DNA of 64,000 nucleotides from Echinometra lucunter (taxonomy: Eukaryota > Echinodermata > Echinoidea > Camarodonta > Echinometridae): contig CM057162.1 of assembly GCA_029962745.1 (NCBI GenBank), positions 7,509,080-7,573,079 of the forward strand. Direction: 5' to 3'. The notes under the pieces are model-generated. The model worked only from the letters and a program-made list of their open reading frames with translations. It made no database searches and had not been told where the DNA came from. The translations under genes were made by a program, and so were the position numbers. Positions 1 to 11,362 of the stretch are shown here, piece by piece. Position 1 is the stretch's first letter, and each line of letters begins with the position of its first letter.

Positions 1-522
1 TTTTGATGAGTTTGGATTATTTAGGAAACAATTTTCGCAGTGATGTCATAGCATATATGATGTCATACATGTACATGTATGTGATGTCATATGGTAAACT
101 CCTGAATTCTCTCCTTCCCATATAGGCTTAGATGAATATGATGCATGTGAAAGCAAGATTTGAAAGTGCTTGAAAGATAAATGAAAATGCCTGCTCCTTC
201 CAGTTATTTAAGGGTAAAAATGAGTTTTGTATCAGAATTGATGATTGATGGATGACTTTGAAAGACACATATTTTGCCATGTATTATCAGCAATATATAT
301 GTAGCTTTTATCATCCTGTTGGTAGAAACTTATGTAGTATGTTTATCAGGATGTTGAACACATGGCAGGACTAAAAGATCCAATATTATCATTACTTCTG
401 TGATTATCATTGAAAAACTAATAAATCTAAAAAAAAGTTTGAAAATTAAAACAGTAGATTTTATGTTAATCTACATACACATATAAATTATGTTCATGAG
501 ATGAAAACATGTACTCTTGCAG
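1..522. other. Intron of the LRR gene
   Basis: Non-coding sequence ending in the splice acceptor CTCTTGCAG just before the first LRR exon. The same sequence recurs at about 890-1740 and 8560-8930, so introns and exons were duplicated together as one unit. It contains several copies of the motif GATGTCATA. No ORF here is supported. Confidence 0.75.
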
Positions 523-690
523 GTCCAAAAACTGAGTCTTGATGGATTTATGTGTTCTACACCATCCTCATCACATGACCTAGCAGAAGCACTGTGTTCT
601 ATGCCACAGCTGAATGACCTGACACTGGATGAAATGGATCTCAGGGATGAGTTTTGCTCTGCATTGAAAGCAAAGGCATCATCCCTAAAG
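523..690 (+). CDS. LRR exon 1 of NLR-like gene (two 28-aa LRRs)
   Basis: This is an internal exon of 168 bp (56 codons) bounded by acceptor TTGCAG and donor GTATGTATA. It enters and leaves in phase 0. The translation splits into two 28-residue leucine-rich repeats of the ribonuclease-inhibitor type: the first opens VQKLSLDGF and contains SSHDLAEALCSMP, and the second opens QLNDLTLDEMDLRDEF and ends KAKASSLK. This repeat style is typical of LRR exons in the large sea-urchin NLR family, where the LRRs are thought to sense ligand. The NACHT domain is not in the window, so NLR membership is inferred. Further LRR exons probably lie upstream. The next exon in the gene is at 8196, and the intron between them holds a LINE. 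Confidence 0.85.
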
Positions 691-1739
691 GTATGTATAT
701 ACTTCCTGTCTGAGAGACATTGACAATTTGAACAATAAGTATGTGAAACACTTCATAGGTTCATTATGATATGTGCATTTACATTTTCATTACCTTTATT
801 TCTTCCACTACCATTTATCAATAATGTTGCAATGGCCATATGCAAGTGATAGATGAGATCGGATTTGAATTACTATATTCCTTTTATATTTTGATGAGTT
901 TGGATTTTTTAGGAAACAATTTTCACAGTGATGTCATACCATATATGATGTCATACATGTACTTGTATATGATGTCATATGGTAAACTCCTCAATTCTCT
1001 CCTTCCCATATAGGCTTAATACAGGTGTCACCCACTTCCAGTAGGCTACGGGTTAATATTAATTCCAGGCGTAGATGAATATGATGCATGTGAAAGCAAG
1101 ATTTGAAAGTGCTTGAGAGATAATAGAAAATGCCTGCTGCTTCGAGTTATTTAACCCATTCATGACAGGAATTATTTAAAGCCTAATTTGATCAGCTTTT
1201 ATTATTCAAATTGGCAACACCAACATTTTTTATTTTATTGCTACATTTTTCTTATAAAACATGTATCTGAAATGACTATAAATTGACAAATTATGATGAG
1301 AAGTCAAAAAGTTGCCAATTTGCAGGGGAAAACGGTGATTTTATACCTGCTAACACATTGCCAATTTAAGGATTTTAATGCTTATTTTCATTCAAAAAAA
1401 TGTCAGCATCAAACAATGAATATTGACGCAACCAAAATGGGCACAGTTTGTGTAAATATTTTTGCTCTTTCTGCTAATGTATTTGGTATGATTTTTAGGG
1501 CTTTGCATCAAAAGATATTAGGCCAAACCACAAAATGTGGACCTCTGTCACGAATGGGTTAAGGGTTAAAAAGAGTGTCATGTCAGAATTGATGATTGAT
1601 GGATGACTTTGAAAGATATATTTTGCCATGTATTATCAGCAATATACATGTTGCTTTTATCATCCTGTTGGTAGCAACTTATGTAGTATGTTTATCATGA
1701 TGTTGAACACATGGCAGGACTAAAAGATCCAATTTTATC
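691..1739. other. Intron, duplicated unit, left of LINE insertion
   Basis: Intronic sequence homologous to 1-522 and 8364-8934. A stretch at about 1150-1560 has no counterpart in the sister introns. Its apparent reading frame at 1293-1562 has no recognisable motif and I do not regard it as a gene. The sequence up to 1739 continues at 8071 across the LINE. Confidence 0.7.
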
Positions 1740-2287
1740 ATTACTTTTCAATTCAATTCAATTCAATTCAATTCAATTCATCTTTATTTCACAAGCCAGT
1801 CTAAAAAGGCTGATATAAAACAATACAAATAGATGTACAAAAGTAAACATTTCAATCATAAAGTACATAATGATATAAAAGCTCATCACAGATGATACAT
1901 AACGACAAAATAAACTAAGAGAAAAACAAAAATAATTGTGTTCTAAAATACAAGGCTTGTGTGGTACACCTTAAAAGGCCTAAAGGCCTGCCGGCAAGGG
2001 AGCCGAGATAAGAAAAGATAATAGGTAAGAAGAACACATGTATGGAGCAGTAGACTGAGAGAAAGGTTAAGTAGAAAGAAGGAGGAGAAATAAAAGAAAA
2101 TGGAAAGGGAAGTGAAGGATATGAAGAAGAATAGCTCCAGAGAAGAAAAGTTGAGATGACGAGCGAGAAAGGCGGATAAAAATATAAAATGTATAATCAA
2201 ATAGTCAAATAAAAATAGACATTCCTTATGGCCAGACAAACCCGATACAAACACAAATGCGTACCCTGATATAATGTACCTTAGTTG

Positions 2288-3039
2288 TTACTCAACGTGA
2301 GCTTGTAGATAGGACTTAAAATATTTCTTGAATGTATTTAGTGATGGTGAGTTCTTTAAGTAGGATGGCGTATTGTTCCACAGCTTTGAACCATTCAGTA
2401 TGATCGAGTTTGAAGAGAGCATATTTGATTTCAAGAATGGAGTACGGAGATATTTGTTGTGTCTTGTGTTATGAGAATGAATAGAGTCTGCTGTAAAAAA
2501 CATGTTATCAAAAATAGGTGGTAAAATGTGTTTGTGGTATTTGTACATGAATAAAGCAGTTTGGTATTTAACAATGTCAGGAAGACGTAAAAGATTTAGA
2601 AGTTTGAATAGAGGGGGTGTGTGAGCACGGAAATCGGCATGTGTGAGAGTGCGGATTACCTTTTTTTGGAGGATCAGAGTACGGTTCAAAGCTGTGGAAG
2701 AGGCTCTGCCCCATAATAAGGTTCCATAATTTAAATATGGCAAAAACAAAGTATGATATAGTACATAGAGTGTTTTTAAAGGTAATACATGAGACAGTTC
2801 ATAGATAATACCACAATTTCTTGACAAAACTTGATTAAGACTGTCTATGTGACTTTTCCAATTTAAGTTCTGGTCAATAATCACACCAAGAAACTTCATA
2901 AAATTGACTCTCTCTATAGGATTTGAGTTAATGTAAATATCATAATTTTTTATTAATTCTCGATTGAAGCCAAAATTCATGAATTTAGTCTTTTGAATAT
3001 TAATGGAGAGTTTGTTTGCCTGAAACCAGTCTATTAAAC
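2288..3039 (-). pseudogene. LINE reverse transcriptase, C-terminal part
   Basis: Continuation of the LINE ORF2 beyond the foldback insertion, in the same frame as the fragment at 5037-5911. Motifs include SLIDWFQANKLS, FLGVIIDQNLNWKSHI (thumb) and the typical LINE C-terminal block NGSKLWNNTPSYLKN with SLNTFKKYFKSYL. The stop is at 2288-2290 and is followed by a non-coding 3' UTR of about 540 bp leading to the TTGAA repeat tail. Confidence 0.85.
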
Positions 3040-3041
3040 TA

Positions 3042-5034
3042 AACACAACAAAAAAAGTAACTTCACCCCTAAACAAAATGCTGTAACTTTGCAACGAAGA
3101 GGTTTTGAGCAAAATGAATTGGCATGAATGTTCCTACACTAATTTACCATCTTCTGTGAGAAAATGAGATTGATCCGTCAAGTCATGCGTGAATGAGCAG
3201 GCACTAAATGAAAAATGTCACTTTTTAAAATTCACAAGCATCATATCATGACTTTGAGTCAAGGATATCGGAACACATTTCAAGTTTTCAGCGTTTCAAG
3301 GCGTGCACCATGAATTTCATGGGCTTCCCAACATACCAAATGACCTGAGGGCCAAACTTCACGCTTGAGTGAGCACAAGGGGAAAATTGCAAAAACTGCA
3401 GTTTTGACATCTTTCGCGCGGTAAATTTGATCTAATGCAAAGCAATTCGTGTTGTGGACTGGTGTTTGCAACTTTTGCAATTGATACCTATTAATTCACG
3501 GTTGAATGAACACGTAATAAAAACAAAATATCACCGTATTATAATTTTCAAGTAATTATTGCTTTATTTTTGTGCACTAAAAATCATATCGATAACATTT
3601 TTAGCATGTTTATATGACTGGTGTACATGTATCAATGATCCCGTGGCATTTTCTTGGAAAGTTCACGCTTCAGTGAGCACGTGGGACTGGAAAAGTTCAT
3701 TTTTCACTTATGGATCAAAACTCAATTGCTTAATTTGGGTAACCATCATAAGTCTTTATGGGGAGTTCATCTGATTTGATTTTCATCGAAATCCCGATCT
3801 CTTACGCTTCAGTGAGCAAAAGAGTCGAGAAAATCATGAAAATGAGAAGAAAATTTAGCACTTTGTCCCTGCTCCGTGCTGCACAGGATACTTAATTTGG
3901 CGTAAGATACTGTTTGTTAGTGACCTCAGGAAGATATATGCCAACTTTCATGAAAAAAACTGACATTAGAATAAACAATAATCATTAATGAAAATAGGCC
4001 ACATTTCACGTTTTGTTTCCTCCCCCATTGAAAATATGTACAGTAAGGGAGCAGAGTTTTAACAAAAGTGAAATGTGGCCTATATTTATTGATGATTATT
4101 GTTCATTCTACAGTGAGTTTTTTCATGAAAGTTGGGACATATCTTCCTGAAGTCACTAGCTAAGATGATCTTACGTCAAATTAAGTATCCAGTGCGGCAC
4201 GGAGCAGGGACAAAGTGCTAAACTTTCTTCTCATTTTCATAATTTTCTCGTCTCTTTTGCTCACTGAAGCATAAGAGATCGGGATTTCGATGAAAATCAA
4301 ATCAGATGAACTCCCCATAAAAACTTATGATCGTTACCCAAATCAAGCAATTGAGTTTTGGTCCATAAGTGAAAAATGAACTTTTCCAGTCCCACGTGCT
4401 CACTGAAGCGTGAACTTTCCATGAAAATGCCACGGGATCATTGATACATGTACACCGGTCATATAAACATACTAAAAATGTTATCAATATGATTTTTAGT
4501 GCACAAATATAAAGCAATAATTACTTGAAAATTTTAATACGGTGATATTTTGTTTTTATTGCGTGTTCATTCAACCGTGAATTAATAGGTATCAATTGCA
4601 AAAGTTGCAAACACCAGTCCAAAACACGAATTGCTTTGCATTAGATCAAATTTACCGCGCGAAAGATGTAAAAACTGCAGTTTTTGCAATTTTCCCCTTG
4701 TGCTCACTCAAGCGTGAAATTTGGCCCTCAGGTCATTTGGTATGTTGGGAAGCACATGAAATTCATGGTGCATGCCTTCAAACGCTGAAAACTTGAAATG
4801 TGTTCCGATAACCTTGACTCAAAGTCATGATATGATGCTTGTGAATTTTAAAAAGTGACATTTTTCCTTTAGTGCCTGCTCACTCACGCATGACTTGACG
4901 GATCAATCTCATTTTCTCACAGAAGTTGGTAAATTACTGTAGAAATATTCATGCCAATTCATTTTGCTCAAAACCTCTTCGTTGAAAAGTTACAGCATTT
5001 TGTTTAGGGGTGAAGTTACTTTTTTTGTTGTGTT
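3042..5034. mobile_element. Palindromic (foldback) DNA element FB1, TA target site
   Basis: A 1993-bp element made of two inverted arms of about 0.97 kb (3042 to about 4010 and about 4065-5034) around a short centre near 4035. The outer ends read AACACAACAAAAAAAGTAAC and its complement. It is flanked by TA at 3040-3041 and 5035-5036, the target signature of Tc1/mariner-type elements. Counting one TA, the insertion is 1995 bp, a multiple of three, so the LINE frame is preserved on both sides. It encodes nothing recognisable. Mirror-image reading frames at 3280-3480 and 4596-4796, and at 3559-3774 and 4302-4517, are the same arm sequence read twice. Confidence 0.9.
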
Positions 5035-5036
5035 TA

Positions 5037-5911
5037 GTAAGATTGTTGTTAATATCTTGTTTGAGTTTTACAGCATCTTTATTACTAAACATTAAGTTTG
5101 TGTCATCAGCATATAAAACAATATCACAATGTGTCAAAGAATTATGAATATCGTTGATATATAAAAGAAAAAACAACAGGCCGAGAATTGACCCTTGCAG
5201 AATTCCGCACTTAACAGATGTCAGAGGGGAGGAATAATTATCAACACAAGTAAATTGTTTACGCCCCCTTAGGTAACTATCTATAAGAGCCAAGGCTGTG
5301 CCTCGAATACGAAAGTAGTACAATTTTTTAAGCATGATATCGAAATCTAGGGTGTTGAATGCCTTGGAGAGATCGATAAAAATGCTAATACATAGTTCTT
5401 TTTTGTTCAAGGCATCCGACACCCTATTTATAAAGTATAAAAGTGCGTGTTCGATGGAATGATTCTTACGAAAACCAAATTGACTTGCATGTAATAACTG
5501 ATTTTTTTCAATAAAGAGCGAAAGTCTTTTATAAATAATTTTTTCAAGGACTTTGGAAAAAAAGGGTAGAATAGAAATAGGTCTGTAGTTGTTTATTTCA
5601 TGTTTGTCACCCTTTTTAAAAATTGGAATAATTTTAGAGACCTTTAATTTGTCAGGAAAAATACCCTTCTTTAGAGATTGGTTGAAAATGTAACATAAAG
5701 GATCAGCAATGGAGAAAATTACATGCTTTATCACTTTTGATAAGATATCATCAAACCCACATGAGTTACTATTTTTCATAGCTTTCACATGTTCAATTAT
5801 TTCACTAGGACTAGTAGGTGAAAGAAATATTGAGTTAGGTAATTTCACATTCAAATAATCAGTAAAACATTTCTTTGAGATTGGAATATTTTTGGAGAGT
5901 TCAGGACCCAA
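5037..5911 (-). pseudogene. LINE reverse transcriptase, N-terminal part
   Basis: Minus-strand reverse transcriptase with motifs in the expected order: NYRPISILPFFSKVLEKI, ASQFGFRKNHSIEHAL, FIDLSKAFNTLD (motif A), GILQGSILG (motif B) and YADDTNLM (motif C, catalytic Asp pair). The frame runs straight into the palindromic element at 5034 and picks up unrelated residues there. The rest of RT continues on the far side at 3039. The enzyme would prime reverse transcription at the nicked target, but this copy is split by the insertion and frameshifted upstream. Confidence 0.85.
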
Positions 5912-7483
5912 TATTCATAAAGTGTAAATTGAATAATTCAGAAATTCTTTGTTTGTCCTGGGTTACATCACCATTACATTGTACATGGCTAATAGCATGT
6001 GAACCTGCATTCTTGTTAGGAGCATGGTTTATTATTTTCCAAGTCTTTGTAATATTATTACGTGCAGTATTTAATGCATTATGATAGTATTGTCGCTTAC
6101 TGAGTCTAATAATTGAGTTTAATCTGTTTCGGTAAGATACATACTTTGACCGTTTCAGGGTAGTGGGCTTTTTTAAAAATTTGCGGTATAATTCATTCTT
6201 TTTGTTAATTGATTTAACAATGCCCTTTGTAATCCATGGTTGCCGTGGAAGTTTACGGTTGACAACGTTCTGTAATGGCAAATGCTTATTGTACAACTCC
6301 TGGAAATTACAAAGAAAAATATTATATGCTTCATTTGGGTCTTCAATTTCAAAAATACCAGACCAATCATGCAAGCTCAATATTGATGAAAAGTGATTAA
6401 GATTATCATCAGATAAATTTCGTTTTTGCAGTTTTATTTTGGGTTGGTTTTGTACTTTAGACTCTGAGATATGAAAATGGTCGGATATATCAGAGTACAA
6501 AACACCATTGTTCGATTTTTTATTAAATAGATTGACAAAAATATTATCAATGCATGAAATTGGAGTACCTGATACACGTGTCGGTTTAGTAATAAGTGGC
6601 CTAAATGAAAAAGATGCAAGTGTATCAATAAAAGTTTGAGTTGGTGTATGTTGAGGTCTGAGTAAATTGAAATTAAAATCTCCCATGATATAAGCAGGTT
6701 TATTTTCTTGGGTTATATGACATAAACATTCCTGCAAAGAATTAAAAAAAACATCCGAGTTACAGTCAGGAGCTCGATAATACATGCAGTCTCTTTATGT
6801 GTACCTAGTAGTATTTCAATAAATAAGGTATCAATGTTTTCATTGCTAAAATTTAGATCATCATGAGAAATGTATACGAATTGATCAGATATATATAAAC
6901 AAACCCCTCCACCTCTCCTTTGTGGTCTACATTTTTGTATGAATGAGTAATGAGGATAATTATACAACGGAAACAGAGTTCTTGAACCAAGTTCAGTAAA
7001 ACCATATATTTGAAAATTGTGTGATAAACTCTGTATCAAATTCATACAGTAAGGAAATTTCTTGGCTAAGCTCTGGGCATTCATGCAGAATATAGAAAAC
7101 GATGAATTGTTCAAGTTACTACATTTAAAAGAATCGATTGAGTAGTATTTACAAAGGTTATTGTTCCTGAAAGCTTCATCAGAATTTGGCTCGTCGAGTA
7201 GAGGAGGGGAAGAAAATATATCTAGGTCCTCAAAATCTCAAGTTGGTACATGTACATGTAAGTATGAGGAATATGACACTTCACATAAAAAGTCTTGCTC
7301 GTTTTCAATATTGTTGAAAGGTAAGATAGAGGCGAGGCAAGAATGACATGGTGACCAAGTATTCTTACTAAATCCTACATTATTAAGACAAATGATGTGT
7401 ACAATGGACTCACATATATTACATTTCACAGTATCAGTTAAATCATTCACGTTATCTCTGCAGATATGGCAAGTATATAGCAT
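5901..7483 (-). pseudogene. LINE ORF2: PHD-like module and APE-type endonuclease, frameshifted
   Basis: Minus strand. From 7483 the frame encodes a Cys/His cluster (CHICRDNV, CNICESIVHIICL, CHSC) resembling the PHD-like finger found before the endonuclease in several animal LINEs. It is followed by a stop at about 7238. From 7114 the same frame encodes the start of an exonuclease-endonuclease-phosphatase fold (MNAQSLAKKF, FTELGSRT, GGGVCLYIS). A frameshift near 6780 moves the rest to another frame, with MGDFNFNL and SDHFHI, the GDFN and SDH signatures that nick target DNA. A further frameshift near 5905 precedes the RT. Too many lesions are present for activity. Confidence 0.8.
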
Positions 7484-7626
7484 GGGTACTACAAATACAA
7501 TACAGTCACAACAACAATTAAAAAGTAAGAGAGAGAAATAAAAAATACAGGTGGGTAAAGGAAAAATACCCTGTATACTCTCGATACATAACGTTGGAGT
7601 TCGAATACCTCATATACAGTCCAGTC

Positions 7627-8063
7627 CTACAGATTTAAAAGATCCTGTTCACAGGTGATGAGTTTCTTCACAGTCTTTCCATTTGTAGAGGGTAGTGACA
7701 CGAAGACTCTACCATCGGTACTCCAACAAGATAGGATCTTAGAAGTTTCTCTTGATTTAAGGACTTTCTGATAGAGGATTTGTCGAGATCGTGTCAAGTC
7801 CTCCTGGATACTCATCCTCTTTCCTTTCAGAAGCTTTCTAGCACCAATGACCTTAGCTCGGATTCTGTAGGAGCAGAACTTTACAAGCACTGGACGCGGA
7901 TGGCCACTGGTAGCTCGCTGCTTTACTCTGTGGCATCTGTCGATATCATCCTTCAATACATTGACTTTCAATTCCTTCTGAAAGAGAGAGATTACAACAT
8001 CGTCCACATTTTCTCCTGGTTTTTCTGGGATCCCGAAGATGCGTACACTATTACGCCTTGTGT
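7627..8063 (-). pseudogene. LINE ORF1 C-terminal fragment
   Basis: The minus-strand reading frame ends at 7627 and runs open to the truncated 5' end of the LINE at 8063, so the N-terminus is missing and the ATG at 8007 is internal. Visible motifs include VRIFGIPE, DRCHRV, RPVLVKF, ARKLLKGKRMSIQEDLT and SCWSTDGRVFV. These match the RRM and C-terminal region of L1-type ORF1 proteins (Transposase_22-like), which bind RNA and act as chaperones. It is one component of the retrotransposon and not a host gene. Confidence 0.75.
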
Positions 8064-8195
8064 ATTACTTCTGTGATTATCATTGAAAAAGTAATAATCT
8101 AAAAAGAGTTTGAAAATTAAAACATTAGATTTTATATCTTAATCGACATGCACATATAAATTATGTTCATGAGATGAAAACATGTACTCTTGCAG

Positions 8196-8363
8196 GTCCA
8201 AAAACTGAACCTTATATCAATCAAGTGTCCTACACCAGCCTCATCACATGACCTAGCAGAAGCACTGTGTCCTATGCCACAGCTGAATGACCTGACACTG
8301 CTTCGAATGAATGTCAGGGATGGGTTTTGCTCTGCATTGAAAGCAAAGGCATCATCCCTAAAG
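8196..8363 (+). CDS. LRR exon 2 of NLR-like gene
   Basis: 168 bp, phase 0 at both ends, acceptor CTCTTGCAG and donor GTATGTATA. It encodes two 28-residue LRRs (VQKLNLISIKCPTP, then SSHDLAEALCPMP, then QLNDLTLLRMNVRDGF). It differs from exon 1 mainly at the variable, solvent-facing positions of the first repeat and in the LLRMNV stretch. That is where ligand-contact variation is expected in this LRR class, but selection is not shown here. Confidence 0.85.
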
Positions 8364-8934
8364 GTATGTATATACTTCCTGTCTGAGAGACATTGACAAT
8401 TTGAACAATAAGTATGTGAAACACTTCATAGGTTCATTTATGATATGTACATATACATTTTCATTACCTTTATTTCTTCTACTACCATTTATCAATAATG
8501 TTGCAATGGCCATATGCAAGTGATGGACGAGATCGGATTTGAATCACTATATTTCTTTTTCTACTTTGATGAGTTTGGATTATTTAGGAAACAATTTTCG
8601 CAGTGATGTCATATCATATATAATGTCATACATGTACATGTATATGATGTCATATGGTAAACTCCTCTATTCTCTCCTTCCCATATAGGCTTAATACAGG
8701 TGTCACCCACTTCCAGTAGGCTACGGGTTAATATTAATTCCAGGCTTAGATGAATATGATGCATGTAAAAGCAAGATTTGAAAGTGCTAATATTATCATT
8801 ACTTCTGTGATTATCATTGAAAAACTAATAAATCTAAAAAAGTTTGAAAATTAAAACAGCATATCTCATCTGTTACCGTAATCTACATGCACACGTAAAT
8901 TATGTTCATGAGATGAAAACATGTACTCTTGCAG
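8364..8934. other. Intron between LRR exons 2 and 3
   Basis: A 571-bp intron homologous to the other LRR introns, with the same GATGTCATA-rich stretch and the same sequence near the acceptor. It is close to the ancestral intron length without large insertions. Confidence 0.75.
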
Positions 8935-9102
8935 GTCCAAAAACTGACCCTTAGATTAATCAAGTGTCCTACACCATCCTCATCACATGACCTAGCAGAA
9001 GCAGTGTGTTCTATGCTACAGCTGAATGACCTGACACTGCTTCAAATGGATCTCAGGGATGAGTTTTGCTCTGCATTGAAAGTAAAGATATCATCCTTAA
9101 AG
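8935..9102 (+). CDS. LRR exon 3 of NLR-like gene
   Basis: 168 bp in phase 0 between CTCTTGCAG and GTATGTATG. It encodes two LRRs of 28 residues (VQKLTLRLIKCPTP, SSHDLAEAVCSML, QLNDLTLLQMDLRDEF, ending KVKISSLK). The frame is intact. It is most similar to exon 2 in its first repeat, so the two probably share a recent duplication that included the intron at 8364-8934. Confidence 0.85.
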
Positions 9103-9135
9103 GTATGTATGTACTTCCTGTCTGAGAGACATTGA

Positions 9136-10950
9136 CACTCCCATTTTCGGCAATTTCAGCAAAAATGCGCGTGACCACCAAATTTCAAGTGGCCATAGCA
9201 CGGTAGTAACCGATGGTTCAAATTCAATGAAAATGGTATCATTGGAAAGGGAATTATGAACTATCTGAAAAATGTGTTACTTTTGATATAGGGCCAATTT
9301 AATGAGTGATGAACTTTTGACCTTTAATTTGACCGTGTGGATCACGCGACCTTGAGCCAATTATTTTATATCAGAATCCTTGACAATATTTCTACAAAGT
9401 ACAAAAAAAAGCTGGAGATGTAATATTTTTGTTTGTTTTCTAGCCCCTCTCAAAATTGGTATAATTCTCTAGATGCTTACTATCCAGTACTAAAACTTGT
9501 TTTACGTGGGGAGAACAACTTATAAAACTTGATAACGATGATCAGACCCTCTTGCAGGCTTGCAAAGCAATGTTAGTGCATAGAGAATTGAAGTAGATTA
9601 ACAAAACCATTGTTAGCAACACTGTCTTCCTTCTTAGAAGAATGCATAAATTGCCATTTTTTTTCAGCAGACTGAGCTTGAGAGAATTTATCCACAGTTG
9701 GTAAACTTTTGCAATATGTCTTTCAGCTGTGTCTGAGATGATTTCCTAGATGATGCTGAAGTAAGAGAGGGAGCATTAATCTGACACGAAATGTTTTCTT
9801 GCTAACCCAACATCTCCAGCTTTTGCTACTAGTCCCTTGACAGTGAACAAAAATTTATGTGTCAGCTCCCATACAGACCAGATTCTGACTGCAGATGCCA
9901 TCATTTATTTCTTTTAATAAAACATTCCCGGTATCATGTTTTGTTATTTAAACCTGAGGATGTGTTAGAATCAGCTGTCTGATTGCAAGACTGAATTCTC
10001 ATAGCATAAACTGTAAATGACACCACAGACCTGCCCCAGTAAGGAAATCTTCTCTTCATGCTTATAAACTGAGCCGGGAAGAATAGACCAGAATTTAAAG
10101 CGCAATTTCATCACCTCAAGAAGATAAGAAAGAGAGATCCATCAATGGATGTAAAGGAACAGAACTTTATCTGCTGTCTGCATGACAGTTTTCTAGGGAA
10201 CGACATGGTAGATGAAATTGCTCATGAGTTTGGAGACTACCATGTCAAAGTCTTGCATCCACATGGGCCTGCAAATCAGTTCAGTTGGCCAGCAAGGGAA
10301 GACACATGTTGGATGGAGAAGAAACCATTTTTTGCTAGGTTGATGCTCCTTCTCATACATGTACATCACCATCATATCAGAAATATATCAAATCAGACAC
10401 TGAAGAAGGAAATTTATCCACAATAAATAGATTCCCTAAAGCTTTGATTGGTGAATACCTGATAATTTCTTCATTGTCTTAGAAGGAATGTAGTGTCATT
10501 AATTAATGTTTTTGTCAATATACTTCAGCTCTCTATGCATCAGTATTGCTTTGCAAGCCTGCAAGAAGGCCTGATGATTGTTATCAACTCAGTTATTCCC
10601 CACTTTACATTTTTAAATCATGTTTTAGTAATCAATAAGCAACTATAGAATACATTGTATCAGCATATACAGCAAGAATACATAATCACTATACACAGGT
10701 AGTTATGTGTGTGGGACTGCAATGAAAATTTTTGCTGTAAATATATCAACTTTGAGAGGGGCTAGAGGGGCTTGTAGAAATATTGTCAGGGATTCAGATA
10801 CCAAAAAATTGGTTCAAGGTCGCGTGATCCACACGGTCAAATTAAAGGTCAAAGCAAAGATCAAAAGTTCATCACTCGTTAAATTGACGCTACATCAAAA
10901 GTAACACATTTGTCAGATAGTTCATATAACTCCCTTTCCAATGATACTAT
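9136..10950. mobile_element. Foldback DNA element FB3 with diverged long inverted arms
   Basis: Sequence absent from the sister introns. Its left arm (about 9235-9610) is the inverted complement of the right arm (about 10490-10945). Matching blocks include ATCATTGGAAAGG, GACCGTGTGGATCACGCG and TTGCAGGCTTGCAAAGCAAT. The left end extends about 100 bp further than the right, so the right terminus looks trimmed. The arms are more diverged than those of FB1, so this is an older insertion. The centre keeps a fragment of a transposon-type protein at 10145-10426. Right of 10950, sequence homologous to the other introns resumes. Confidence 0.7.
10145..10426 (+). pseudogene. Transposon protein remnant with HPHGP/WP-REDTCW motif
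   Basis: A 93-codon open frame in the middle of FB3. Residues about 27-60 contain HEFGDYHVKVLHPHGP and FSWPAREDTCW. As I recall, this HPHGP...F.WP.R.D.CW signature is common in uncharacterised proteins of DNA transposons in cnidarians, echinoderms and hemichordates. The rest of such a protein is missing, so this is probably a fragment left from the autonomous parent of FB3. The downstream residues have no recognisable domain. The assignment rests on one motif. Confidence 0.45.
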
Positions 10951-11094
10951 TTTGCATTTGTTTTTGAAGAAACTGTATGTTAATCATGATCTTGAAGAAA
11001 TTGCTGCTCTAAAAGATCCAGTATTGTCATTAATTCTATTATCATTATCAGTGTGCAAAAGTTATAATAATCAAATATACCATGCACTGAGAAG

Positions 11095-11362
11095 CACTAT
11101 GAACTTGACGGACAAAGAAAGCGGACAAAATAAACAACCCCTCATTCTACCCTTCACAATGGTTCTGGTAGTCAAAGAACATCCCTTCACTGCTATTGTC
11201 TAAAATATGTGGAACCGGTGTCACATGCATATTCACCTGGAACTACATGATTAAACATAATAGCTGTGAAGGGATGTTCTTTTGACTACCAGAACGATTG
11301 TGAAGGGTAGAATGAAAGGTTGTTTATTTTGTCCGCTTTCTTTGTCCGCCATGTTCATAGTG
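11095..11362. mobile_element. CACTA-like MITE, copy 1
   Basis: A 268-bp non-autonomous element with inverted termini CACTATGAAC...GTTCATAGTG, inner inverted blocks containing GGACAAAGAAAGCGGAC, and the 3-bp flanks AAG/AAG. Termini beginning CACTA and a 3-bp target duplication are the hallmarks of the CMC/EnSpm superfamily. A second copy of identical length lies at 54579-54846. No coding capacity. Confidence 0.8.

Larger units (their letters stand above)
1747..8063 (-). mobile_element. 5'-truncated CR1/Jockey-superfamily LINE, nested with a foldback element
   Basis: This is a non-LTR retrotransposon on the minus strand. Its 3' end is at 1747, with a tandem TTGAA-type tail seen as repeated AATTC on the plus strand. 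Its 5' end stops inside ORF1 at 8063. The 7-bp sequence ATTACTT flanks it at 1740-1746 and 8064-8070, and sister introns (for example near 391-397) show the uninterrupted site. In sense order it encodes the end of ORF1, a PHD-like Cys/His module, an APE-type endonuclease, reverse transcriptase and a C-terminal region. ORF2 carries frameshifts, so the copy is dead. A 1993-bp palindromic element sits inside the RT region at 3042-5034. Without it the LINE is about 4.3 kb. The exact clade is uncertain. Confidence 0.9.

Noticed and set aside
1293..1562. 89-codon frame in the first intron
   Set aside because: No motif and no splice-site pattern, and it is absent from the homologous introns.
3280..4796. 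Paired small ORFs (3280-3480 and 4596-4796; 3559-3774 and 4302-4517) that look conserved
   Set aside because: They are the two arms of one palindrome read on opposite strands. Similarity reflects the inverted repeat, not coding conservation.
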